Part shown: in pieces, positions 17,716 to 28,000 of the stretch
How positions within the stretch are numbered: position 1 is the first letter of the stretch
How the letters are laid out: every line of letters starts with the position of its first letter
DNA from: Clostridia bacterium
GTDB taxonomy: Bacteria > Bacillota > Clostridia > Oscillospirales > Acutalibacteraceae
Length of the DNA: 64,000 nucleotides
Direction of reading: 5' to 3'
NCBI GenBank assembly: GCA_017517665.1
Contig: JAFWYP010000025.1
Location: forward strand, 1 to 64,000
Made by a program: the position numbers and the translations under genes
The notes under the pieces: generated by a model
Told to the model about the DNA's origin: nothing
What the model saw: the letters and a program-made list of their open reading frames with translations, nothing else
The model's database searches: none

Positions 17716-17820
17716 TTCGTTTACACCCCTTCATATTCAATTTGCGTTTGCCTTATTATTGTTGCAATCGATTCGGGGTTTATTAATGTTAATTTTTTGA
17801 TTAATTTGAAAGTTTTGAAA
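17716..17820 (-). repeat. SASP leader repeat, copy C
   Basis: The same leader as copy A, with an intact ribosome site and one change in the AAATTGAA block. Confidence 0.8.
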
Positions 17821-17913
17821 CAAAAAATAATATGCTTAGTTCCATCCTCATTAGGTTTTATATTCTGTTTTTAATAAAGTCCAATGCAGTCATAGAAACC
17901 TCCGATTTTAAAG

Positions 17914-17938
17914 TAAAAACCGCCTGACTATCAGGCGG
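17914..17938 (-). terminator. Terminator of a lost gene
   Basis: CCGCCTGA/TCAGGCGG stem with TTTTTAC on the minus strand, directly after the gene remnant at 17947-18123. Confidence 0.8.
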
Positions 17939-17946
17939 CTTGGGAT

Positions 17947-18123
17947 TTACTCGAAGTATTCGGAAACATCAGATTTGTCGTTGTACTGTTTTCTTACGCG
18001 AACAACAACCGATCCGTCTTCCTGCTCAACGGTATCAACAATCTTATATCCGAGCTTTGCCGTAACCCATTCCGGGCTTCTGTGCAAAAACAAGGTCTGA
18101 AAAACACACAGTTCAAACTCACT
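17947..18123 (-). pseudogene. 3' remnant of an unidentified gene
   Basis: 59 open codons end VRKQYNDKSDVSEYFE and stop at 17947 before a good terminator. There is no credible start or ribosome site, and a stop lies just upstream. It is probably the last part of a gene whose 5' portion was deleted. The encoded segment (HRSPEWVTAKLGYKIVDTV) matches no family I can name. Confidence 0.55.
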
Positions 18124-18203
18124 TCACAGTAACATCTGTCTTTGTGGTTATTTTCACAAAAATCAATTACAATAAACCATATATAAAATATGAAAAGTTA
18201 CTA

Positions 18204-18231
18204 TTGAAAAAAGTAAACCAAGTGCTATAAT
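18204..18231 (+). promoter_or_regulatory. Promoter of the atp operon
   Basis: TTGAAA (18204-18209), 16-base spacer, TATAAT (18226-18231), 32 bases before the first ATG of the operon. Confidence 0.8.
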
Positions 18232-18263
18232 AACCTTAAAATCATAAGTAAGTCGGTGGTTAT

Positions 18264-18593
18264 ATGATTCCCAATATTATCGGTGCAGTTATTGCGGCAG
18301 CGGTCGGTCTTTTGATAGCTGTTGCAAACTATATTTTTTCAAAAAAAGTGCTTTTAAAAGCTCCCGAAAAATACTCGGGTTCATTTGTTATCCGTCAGAT
18401 TCTGCAGGTGGCATATCTTGTTCTGGTATATTTCGTCGGTTCAAAAACACAGATTGCTGACCTTGCATATCTTCTTGTTGGTGCGGTAGCAGGAATGACG
18501 GTGCCTATGTTTTTCTTCACAAAGAAACTTTTATTGCTTAATGACACGATAAAAACAAAGAAAACAGAAAGGGAGGATAAGACCGATGGGTGA
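18264..18593 (+). CDS. AtpI-like ATP synthase assembly protein
   Basis: A 109-residue protein with four hydrophobic segments (residues about 4-24, 40-58, 63-80 and a short one near 82-98) and a charged tail. Size, topology and position just before the a subunit match the AtpI/ATP-synthase-I family, which helps magnesium uptake or c-ring assembly. Sequence similarity is weak by eye. GGTGG lies just before the ATG. Its end overlaps atpB by 8 bases. Confidence 0.7.
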   Translation: MIPNIIGAVIAAAVGLLIAVANYIFSKKVLLKAPEKYSGSFVIRQILQVAYLVLVYFVGSKTQIADLAYLLVGAVAGMTVPMFFFTKKLLLLNDTIKTKKTEREDKTDG

Positions 18594-19254
18594 AAAATCA
18601 GAGGTTATTATCAGTCTTTTCGGGATTCTTGATGTAACCGGCGAGGTTATCACAATGTGGATAATGCTTTTGATTATCGCGTTGCTTTCGCTGGTTGTGA
18701 AAAAGAATCTCAAAGAAAGACCCGGAAAGTTTCAGAATATAATCGAAACCGGTATTGAATATCTTGACAATTTCTTTTCTGATATTCTCGGCAAAAAGAA
18801 ATCAAGAAAATATTTTACTTTTCTTGCATCTCTCTTTATTTTTATTATTTTCTCGAACTACTCGGGATTGATTCCCGGAGTGGGTCTGACAGATTATGTA
18901 AAAGCCCCGACGGCATCGCTTTCGGTTACGGCGGCGCTCGGTGTTGTTACATTCCTGTTTTTACAGATTTCAGGTATAAGACACAACGCAAAGCATTATT
19001 TTAAACATTTTGTTAAACCGATGTTCTTTATGTTGCCGCTTCTTGTGCTTGATGAAATAATCAAGCCGGCATCTCTTGCGCTGAGACTTTACGGCAACAT
19101 TTTCGGCGAAGAAACTGTTACAGAGGAACTTTACCATATCTTCCCCATTGGTGCTCCGGTGGTAATGATGGTGCTTTCTCTGCTCTTCTGCGCTTTGCAG
19201 GCAATGGTATTCACAATGCTCGTTTCAATTTATCTTGACGAGGTTACAGAATAA
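18586..19254 (+). CDS. atpB: F-type ATP synthase subunit a
   Basis: A 222-residue integral membrane subunit that forms the two ion half-channels against the c-ring. The family signature with the essential arginine, LALRLYGNIFGEE (residues about 160-172), and the C-terminal helix pair (VMMVLSLLFCALQAMVFTML) are present. GGGAGGA precedes the ATG, and it overlaps the upstream gene. No residue is obviously missing. Confidence 0.95.
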   Translation: MGEKSEVIISLFGILDVTGEVITMWIMLLIIALLSLVVKKNLKERPGKFQNIIETGIEYLDNFFSDILGKKKSRKYFTFLASLFIFIIFSNYSGLIPGVGLTDYVKAPTASLSVTAALGVVTFLFLQISGIRHNAKHYFKHFVKPMFFMLPLLVLDEIIKPASLALRLYGNIFGEETVTEELYHIFPIGAPVVMMVLSLLFCALQAMVFTMLVSIYLDEVTE

Positions 19255-19281
19255 AATTTTTATATCTAAGGAGTAATTAAT

Positions 19282-19512
19282 ATGACTAATTCATCAATCA
19301 TCGCAATCGCAGCGGCAATCGCAATCGCAATCAGCACACTCGGCCCCTCAATCGGTCAGGGTATAACAGCAAAAGCAGCAATGGAGAGCATTGCCCGTCA
19401 GCCTGACGCCGCAAAGGATATCCGTTCAACACTCATCATTTCTCTTGCACTTATGGAAGCGCTCACAATTTACGGACTTCTTATCGCATTTATGCTTATT
19501 TCAAAAATCTGA
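19282..19512 (+). CDS. atpE: F-type ATP synthase subunit c
   Basis: A 76-residue hairpin of two membrane helices joined by the polar loop ARQPDAAKD (38-46). Glu59 in LMEALTIYG is the ion-binding carboxylate, and Gln26 is on helix 1. The residues after the Glu are Ala-Leu, as in proton-type c-rings of cyanobacteria and chloroplasts, not the Ser-Thr pair of sodium-type rings. I therefore expect proton coupling, with moderate confidence. AAGGAG precedes the ATG. Confidence 0.95.
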   Translation: MTNSSIIAIAAAIAIAISTLGPSIGQGITAKAAMESIARQPDAAKDIRSTLIISLALMEALTIYGLLIAFMLISKI

Positions 19513-19522
19513 GGAGTAAATT

Positions 19523-19948
19523 ATGAATATTCAGCCATCCGTTATGGTCTGGACTGTAATTTGTTTTTTGATTCTTACGGTAATACTCAAGAACCTGCTT
19601 TTCACTCCGCTTCTTAAAATAATGGACAGCCGCCGCGAAAAAATACAGGCTGCCTCAAAAAAGAAAGAAGATATTGAAAAGTGTATTCTTGAGCATAAAA
19701 ATCAGGCAGAAAAAGAAAAAGCTCTGGCAGAAGAAAAAGCCAGAAAAGAAACAAAGCAAAAGCTTGAGCAGTTACAGCTTCAGGGCAAAAAAGAAATCGA
19801 AACCGCACAAAGACAGTGCCTTTCCGATGTTCAGAAATACAGAGAAGGCATTACTGACGAACACGACAAAATCGTTTATTCCGTTGCTCCAAAAATGGAG
19901 ACAGCGGCGGCTTTGTTTGCGAAAAATATTATCTCGCATAGGATATGA
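19523..19948 (+). CDS. atpF: F-type ATP synthase subunit b
   Basis: A 141-residue stator subunit with one N-terminal transmembrane helix (residues about 6-26) and a long charged coiled coil (about 30-125), the usual layout, a little shorter than typical (about 160). GAGGAG precedes the ATG, and the gene starts 10 bases after atpE. A second b-like segment is fused to the next gene, so the peripheral stalk may be a b/b' heterodimer. Confidence 0.92.
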   Translation: MNIQPSVMVWTVICFLILTVILKNLLFTPLLKIMDSRREKIQAASKKKEDIEKCILEHKNQAEKEKALAEEKARKETKQKLEQLQLQGKKEIETAQRQCLSDVQKYREGITDEHDKIVYSVAPKMETAAALFAKNIISHRI

Positions 19949-19954
19949 TGTGTT

Positions 19955-22165
19955 ATGCAAATACAATATGTAATAATTAATTTTATTATTCTTTTTGTTA
20001 TTCTTGTTCTTGCAGGCAGAAAAACCGTAAAGCGCATATTCGGCGGCCGACTTGAAAAGATTAACAAGGAACTTGATGAAGCAGAAGAAATCGAAAGGCT
20101 TGAAATGCCCGTTTTCGAATCAGTTTCCGAAGAATCTTCCGAAGATGTTCTCGACGAAGAAATTCTGAAGATAAAAACACAAACGAAAGAAAAAATTGCT
20201 TCAATAAATGCTTTCGGTGAAAGAGAATACAGCGAAATCCACCGTCAGATGATCGAGGATGCGCGAAAAGAACTCTTCTCCGTTATGAAAGAAAATGTAA
20301 TCAAACTTTTCTCCTATGAAAAATATGCAAATGAAATCAAATCCCTCGACAGTCAGGTAATCGATACCATACTTTCGGAAATTTGCCTCACCCCCGGCGA
20401 TATGGCTTATCTCAAGCACCATGACGTTCTTTATGTTACCCTCACATCAGCATTCCCCCTTGAAAAAGAGATTGTTGAAAAGGTTGATAAGGCAACAACG
20501 GAACTTCTTGAAAGCGTGGGAGGGAAAACGTCTCTTTGGGTGCTTGAAGATTCCTCTCTTATAGGCGGTCTTAAACTTCGTATAGGCGATACCGTTTATG
20601 ACGGTACGGTAAGTGAAGAACTTTATCACTTTGAAAAAAATATGAACCATGAGCCGATTATGGATGACGATACCGTAGGACTTCTCATCCAGGAATTCAC
20701 GCAGAAAGCCGAAGAATTCAGACCGCAGATTCATAAGTATCAGCTGGGCCGTGTTATGACGGTTTCGGACGGCATTTGCTGGATGGACGGTCTTGCCGAT
20801 ATTATGTACGGCGAGGTTGTTGAATTTGAATGCGGTGAAACGGGAATGGTTCTCGATATTCAGCAGAACAGAATCGGCTGTGTTATTTTCGGCGAATTTT
20901 CCAATATCGAATCGGGCAGCCGTGTAAGAAGAGTCGGCACAATAGCATCCGTTCCCGTCGGCGAATGCCTTCTGGGCAGAGTTGTTGATGCTCTCGGCAA
21001 TCCCATTGATGCAATGGGCTATCTTCCTTATAAAAGCACAAGACCCATTGAATATAAAGCGCCCTCAATCCTTGACCGTTCTCCCGTAAACTCACCCTTG
21101 CATACCGGTATAAAGGCGATTGATGCTCTTGTTCCTATCGGTAAGGGACAGAGAGAACTCATCATCGGCGACAGACAGACGGGTAAAACCGCCATTGCCG
21201 TTGATACAATTATCAACCAGAAGGGCAAAAACACAATCTGCATTTACGTTGCAATCGGTCAGAAGGATACTCTCGTTGCTGAAATCAAAGAAAAACTTCA
21301 GTCAAAGGGAGCGATGGAATATACAACCATTATTGCAGTGCCTGCTTCTTCCTCGGCAGCGCTTCAGTACATTGCACCTTTTTCGGGTTCGGCAATGGCT
21401 GAACACTTTATGTATGAAGGAAAAGATGTACTCATAGTCTATGACGACCTTTCAAAGCACGCCGTTGCTTACCGCGAACTTTCGCTTCTGCTTCACCGTC
21501 CGTCAGGCCGTGAGGCATATCCCGGCGATATATTCTATCTTCATTCAAGACTTCTCGAGAGAGCGGCTCATCTTTCCGATGAACTCGGCGGCGGTTCAAT
21601 CACCGCTCTTCCCATAGTTGAGACCCTTGCAGGTGATATATCCGCATATATTCCCACTAATGTTATTTCAATCACCGACGGACAGATTTTCCTTGATGCA
21701 GAACTTTTCAATGAAGGTCAGAGACCTGCCGTAAATGTCGGCCTTTCGGTTTCCCGAGTCGGCGGTGCAGCGCAGAAACCCGTTATGAAAAAGATTTCCG
21801 CAAGTCTTCGCACAAGACTTGCTCAGTACAGAGAACTTGCCGAATTCATGCAGTTCGGTTCTGATATTGACGACGCAACAAAAGCAACTCTCGATTCGGG
21901 CAAACGCCTCACAGAGGCTCTCAAGCAAGGAAGATATGCCCCTGTTGCGGATGAACTGCAAGCCGTTCTTATCTATGCCGTCAGCGAAGGATACACAAAG
22001 AATATTGCCGTTGAAGATATGGAAAGATTTGAAAAAGAACTTTTCCGCTTCTTTGAGAGCGAAAAGGAATCTGTTCTTTTTAAAATCAAGAACTCAAAAA
22101 AATTGGATGATACCCTCAGGCAAGAACTTGATAAAGTTATTGCTGAATTCACCGAGAGGTTCTGA
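19955..22165 (+). CDS. atpA: Fused ATP synthase b'-like stalk + delta C-terminal domain + alpha subunit
   Basis: One uninterrupted 736-residue frame. Residues 4-21 form a transmembrane helix followed by KTVKRIFGGRLEKINKELDEAEE, like the start of a b' subunit; about 40-150 is charged and helical. Residues about 155-228 match the delta C-terminal beta-alpha domain (VTLTSAFPLEKE ... LIGGLKLRIGD). From about 236 it is a full alpha subunit: Walker A GDRQTGKT (405-412), LIVYDDLSKHA, and the arginine finger in VSRVGGAAQ. No separate atpH exists in the operon, so the fusion must supply delta. A mycobacterial b-delta fusion is known; joining alpha as well would tie one of three alpha copies, or all three, to the membrane, which poses a stoichiometry problem. 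The ribosome site is weak. Confidence 0.93.
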   Translation: MQIQYVIINFIILFVILVLAGRKTVKRIFGGRLEKINKELDEAEEIERLEMPVFESVSEESSEDVLDEEILKIKTQTKEKIASINAFGEREYSEIHRQMIEDARKELFSVMKENVIKLFSYEKYANEIKSLDSQVIDTILSEICLTPGDMAYLKHHDVLYVTLTSAFPLEKEIVEKVDKATTELLESVGGKTSLWVLEDSSLIGGLKLRIGDTVYDGTVSEELYHFEKNMNHEPIMDDDTVGLLIQEFTQKAEEFRPQIHKYQLGRVMTVSDGICWMDGLADIMYGEVVEFECGETGMVLDIQQNRIGCVIFGEFSNIESGSRVRRVGTIASVPVGECLLGRVVDALGNPIDAMGYLPYKSTRPIEYKAPSILDRSPVNSPLHTGIKAIDALVPIGKGQRELIIGDRQTGKTAIAVDTIINQKGKNTICIYVAIGQKDTLVAEIKEKLQSKGAMEYTTIIAVPASSSAALQYIAPFSGSAMAEHFMYEGKDVLIVYDDLSKHAVAYRELSLLLHRPSGREAYPGDIFYLHSRLLERAAHLSDELGGGSITALPIVETLAGDISAYIPTNVISITDGQIFLDAELFNEGQRPAVNVGLSVSRVGGAAQKPVMKKISASLRTRLAQYRELAEFMQFGSDIDDATKATLDSGKRLTEALKQGRYAPVADELQAVLIYAVSEGYTKNIAVEDMERFEKELFRFFESEKESVLFKIKNSKKLDDTLRQELDKVIAEFTERF

Positions 22166-22167
22166 TT

Positions 22168-23004
22168 ATGCCCACGATACAAAATCTTAAAAAGAAACTG
22201 CAGGTAATTCTTTCAACACAAAAACTTACCCAGGCAATGAAAACGGCTTCTACGGTCAAATATTCAAAACTTTCCGATCTCTATTCGGATTATGAAAAAT
22301 ACGAAGAGCAATGCAACCGTATGTACCGTAATTACCGCAAGGATTTCAACTCTGTTTTTTCGGTTGAAAATCCCGACGCGCCGATTTTATACATTGTTAT
22401 GACTTCAAACAAAGAAATGTGCGGAAGTTTCAATACAGAACTCATCTCGTTTTTTGAGAATATTTTTCGCAAACAAGAAACCGAGCCCGTTATTCTTTGC
22501 TGCGGTAAAAAAGGTAAGGACTATCTTGACAGCAAAAAAATTCCTTACAGCAAATCATATATTTTTTCCGAAATACCGTCATATCAGGATGCGTGCGGAC
22601 TTTTTGACAATATCAGGAAACTGATGGAAAACGGAAAAATATCTTCAGTGAAAATCATATATTCTCAATATCAGAACATGATGAAGCAAAGCCCCGTATG
22701 CGAGGATTTGTTTACACCTGATAAAGAATCGGCAGAATGCGAAGAGCCTTTGTTTGTTCCCGATAAGCAAACCGTTATAAACCAAACTGCCGAAAAAATC
22801 CTTATTGCAATTCTTTATAAAAAAATACTCGAAACCGCTCTCGGTGCTCAGGCGGCAACACTTACAACGATGCGAAGCGCATACGATACCGCATGCGAAT
22901 ACAGCGCTCAGCTTGAAACGGAAATAAACCGCAAGCGTCAGAGTCAGGTTACCGCCGATGTTCTTGAAGTTTCGGCAGATTATTCAAAGGAAGGGGAAGT
23001 GTAA
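22168..23004 (+). CDS. atpG: F-type ATP synthase subunit gamma
   Basis: A 278-residue rotor subunit. The N-terminal helix (LKKKLQVILSTQKLTQAMKT) and the C-terminal helix (TMRSAYDTACEYSAQL, then NRKRQSQVTADVLEV) are the coiled-coil ends that turn inside the alpha3beta3 ring. The middle Rossmann-like part (PILYIVMTSNKEMCGSFN) fits. It starts two bases after the alpha fusion, and atpD starts three bases after it. Confidence 0.95.
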   Translation: MPTIQNLKKKLQVILSTQKLTQAMKTASTVKYSKLSDLYSDYEKYEEQCNRMYRNYRKDFNSVFSVENPDAPILYIVMTSNKEMCGSFNTELISFFENIFRKQETEPVILCCGKKGKDYLDSKKIPYSKSYIFSEIPSYQDACGLFDNIRKLMENGKISSVKIIYSQYQNMMKQSPVCEDLFTPDKESAECEEPLFVPDKQTVINQTAEKILIAILYKKILETALGAQAATLTTMRSAYDTACEYSAQLETEINRKRQSQVTADVLEVSADYSKEGEV

Positions 23005-24695
<1,691 letters not shown>

Positions 24696-24711
24696 TCAAA
24701 TATTATAAATC

Positions 24712-24742
24712 AAAACTCCCGGCTGTACCGGGGGTTTTCTTT
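24712..24742 (+). terminator. Terminator of the atp operon
   Basis: AACTCCCGG pairs with CCGGGGGTT around a five-base loop, then TTTTCTTTT. It lies 17 bases after the epsilon stop. Confidence 0.88.
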
Positions 24743-24760
24743 TACTTAAGCATTAAAGCA

Positions 24761-24791
24761 AAAGCTACCTTTGTGAATCAAAGGCAGCTTT
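24761..24791 (-). terminator. Terminator of truncated SASP copy D
   Basis: AAAGCTGCCTTTG pairs with CAAAGGTAGCTTT on the minus strand. It is homologous to the hairpin at 11443-11473. Confidence 0.7.
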
Positions 24792-24848
24792 AAAGCCCAT
24801 TATATCGATTATGTTGTCATAGAGTTCGCTATATGTTTTGTGTTTTCT

Positions 24849-24947
24849 TTAAATAAGGGATTGAACGCCGACTTCTCTTGCAGCTTCCATCTTGAACTGG
24901 TCAAGAGCGGCTCTTGCCTGAGGAACAACTGAATTATTCTTTGACAT
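24849..24947 (-). pseudogene. Truncated SASP mini-gene, copy D (type I)
   Basis: A 32-codon frame has 28 SASP residues plus QSLI, then a stop. The DNA beyond the stop still aligns with copies B and C, so a small change merely moved the stop codon forward. Confidence 0.8.
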
Positions 24948-25050
24948 TTCGTTTACACCCCTTCAAATTCAATTTGCGTTTGCTTTATTATTGTTGCAAT
25001 TGATTCGGGGTTTATTAATGTTAATTTTTTGATTTATTTGAAAGTTTTGA
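24948..25050 (-). repeat. SASP leader repeat, copy D
   Basis: The same leader as copy A, ending in AAAGTTTTGA directly beside the terminator of the LRR gene. Confidence 0.8.
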
Positions 25051-25059
25051 TTATGACAA

Positions 25060-25085
25060 AACCCCGTACATTTCTGTACGGGGTT
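25060..25085 (-). terminator. Terminator of the LRR protein gene
   Basis: AACCCCGTACA pairs with TGTACGGGGTT around a four-base loop, then TTTTGTC on the minus strand. Confidence 0.88.
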
Positions 25086-25091
25086 GAAATT

Positions 25092-28000
25092 TTAGAACAT
25101 GCCTTTGAATGCCTGAGGAATGACTTTTGTTAAACCAAACAGTTTCTTAAAGAATGCGATTATCTTATCAAAGAATCCTGCTTTTGAGGTCATTTCTTGA
25201 TCATACGTGCTTATCTGGTTTCCGTTTTCATCATAAACAGTTGCAGTGATTGTTGTTTTACCGCTTGATGAAGGAAGAAGTTTGCAGGTTTTTCCATCAG
25301 CTGAAGGTTCTAATTTAAAGTTGCCGTTTGATGCTGTCCATTCAATTCTGCCGTCTTCGGGTATCTTGGAATCATCAATATGAAGAATAATTGCATCGCC
25401 ATAGCTGATGGTTGTAGTGGTGGGATTTTTGATGGGAACTTCAATTTCAACATCTTCTCCACCTTCGCTTCCGCCTGGATTATCACCTGTGTTACCGCTG
25501 TTGTCACCTTCATTACCGGTATTATCACCTGTGCCACTGCTTGTTTTTTCAACAACAGCATAATAGTTCATTTCAGTTGCTTCGAAAACAAAATATCCGT
25601 TTTCATATTCGGCTGCAATTTCTTCAACCTTGCCTGTTTCAAGATTGACGCTGTAAACACTCGATTTTTCAGCATCAAAACCTTCGGGAACAGGTATTCT
25701 AAGTGTTACAGCCTCTTCGGGCTGAGTTACAACGCCATCAACCGTCATTGCAATGCTGTGAACCTGCATCTCGCTTGAACCCGAAACTTCTTCAACAAGA
25801 GAAGTTACTGCCTGATTCTCAGTTTTTGCAGCAAGAACCGCAACTGCACCGTTAAAGTTGTTTGCGTTATAATCCAAAGCAATTCCGAATTTATTATCAA
25901 CCGCAGTTTTTATAAGAATTACGGGAAGAATTTTTTCTTCGACGGTTTCTCCACAGGTTGTGCAAGTTTTTATTTTCTTGCCTTCAGATTCTTCTGTAGC
26001 TTCAGTTACGGTCTGCCATTCGCCTGCTTTGTGACCGAAAGCCGGCACGCCTTCCTGATAGCTGTTACCGCAACTGCAGGTGTAAAGTATTTCACCCGGT
26101 GTTGCGCAACTTGCAGCCACCGAAACGGATGATGTGTAGGAGTGGAAGTGAGGTGTTTCGTGGCTGTCGCAAAGCATAAATGCTATTCCGTTTTCAGCTG
26201 AATATGTTTTTGCAGTGCAATCAAGACTGTCGGAGCAGATATATGCCTCTGTATTTTTAAGAACATTTTCACCTATTGCGGTTACACTTACAGGAATATG
26301 AATATATTCCATTTTATAACAATAACCGAACGCATAAGCACCGATTATTGTTACGCTGTCAGGTACAATAACATTTTTGATGTTTTCACAAAACGCAAAA
26401 GCATAAGAGCCGATATTAGTCACGCTGCTCGGAATTGCAATGCTTTCAATAGGCAGATACCATGCAAAAGCATAGTCAGGAATTGATTTTACATTATTAC
26501 CTATGTTGATTGTTCTGAGATTTGAGCAGTTTTCAAACACAACTTTTGCAGAAGATCCCATTGTTTTGCAATCCTCAGCATTATAATTTACCGTTGTGAG
26601 ACCGATGCAGTTGTAGAATGCCGAGTTGCCTATGTAAGTTATATTTTCAGGAATGGTTATGCTTGTAAGCGAGATACAGTTATTAAAAGCAGAATCATAA
26701 ATATAGTTTACACTTGCAGGAATGTTTACACAAGTAAGCTTAATGCAGTCTTCGAAAGCACCGGAATCAATTCTCTTTATTCCCTGAGGAAGAGTCACAC
26801 TTGTAAGCGCACTACAACCCTCAAATATGCCAGCACCAATAACGGTAACATTCTTGCTTATTATTGCGGTTTTTATGAATTGGCAATCTTTAAATACTGT
26901 ACCATCTAAAGTTGTTACACTATCAGGTATCACAACAGATTCAAGCGAAGTACGACTGAATACACCGTCACCGATGCTCGTTACCCCATCAGGAATAGTT
27001 ATGCTTGTTATGCCGGTGCATCCGCAGAAAATATAATCAGGCAAAATCCTGACGTTTTTGCCAATGTTGATTGTTTTCAGGTTGGGACAATTTTCAAAAA
27101 CAGAAGTACGTTTTCCGTTTGAATATGTAATTCCTACATTTTCGCAATTTGTTGCGTTGTAGTTGACTGTTTCAAGCTTACTGCAACCCAAAAATGCGTC
27201 TGAACCAAACCTTAAAACCTCATCGGGGATGGTAATTGTTGTAAGAGCAGTACAACTTGCAAATGCGTCTGCACCTATGGCTTTTACTCCGTCACCTATT
27301 TTTACGTTTGTTAAGTTTGTTAATCCGTAAAATGCATAATCGCCGATGCTTGTTGCTTTGTTGGAAATTATAATTGATTTTACATATCCTTTGTATCTGT
27401 ACCAGTCATATATGGTACTCCAACCGGCAGCTCCGTTTGATGATTTATAATCTCTGTAACCTAAAGAGATGTCAGGCTTTTTGTAATTATACATATCGCC
27501 TGAACCGGTTATTAGAAGTTCTCCATCCACAAACAACTTATACCCAAGTTGAGTACCGCATGAACCGGAATCATAATACGGTCTTTCCGAATTATATTCA
27601 TAAACATACAGAGCGTTAGGGAATCGGCCTGTAAATGTGCACTCCGTTTTGCTTCCCACATAATAAACTCTTGTTACTTTTTGAACATCATAAAAATCGC
27701 TCTTATTTATTACCGTTGATTTTCCTCTTACCGTAAGTGTTTCAAGACGACTACAGTTATATAAAGATGGTGTTTGAGACAAACCGCTGCCTAAAGTTAT
27801 ACTTTTTATATAATAACATTTTTCTAAAGCATATTTACTGAAGTCTACTACATTATCAGGTATTACAAAGCTTGTAAGTCCGGTACAGTTATAAAAAGCA
27901 CTGGATCCAACACTTGACACACTTTCACCAATGGTAACCTTTTGTAAACTCGTGCAGTTATAAAATGCATCATAACCGATACTTGTTACGCCTTTATCTA

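Noticed and set aside
19282..19512. Sodium-type c-ring
   Set aside because: Gln26 is present, but the Ser-Thr after the ion-binding Glu is replaced by Ala-Leu, so proton coupling is the better reading.
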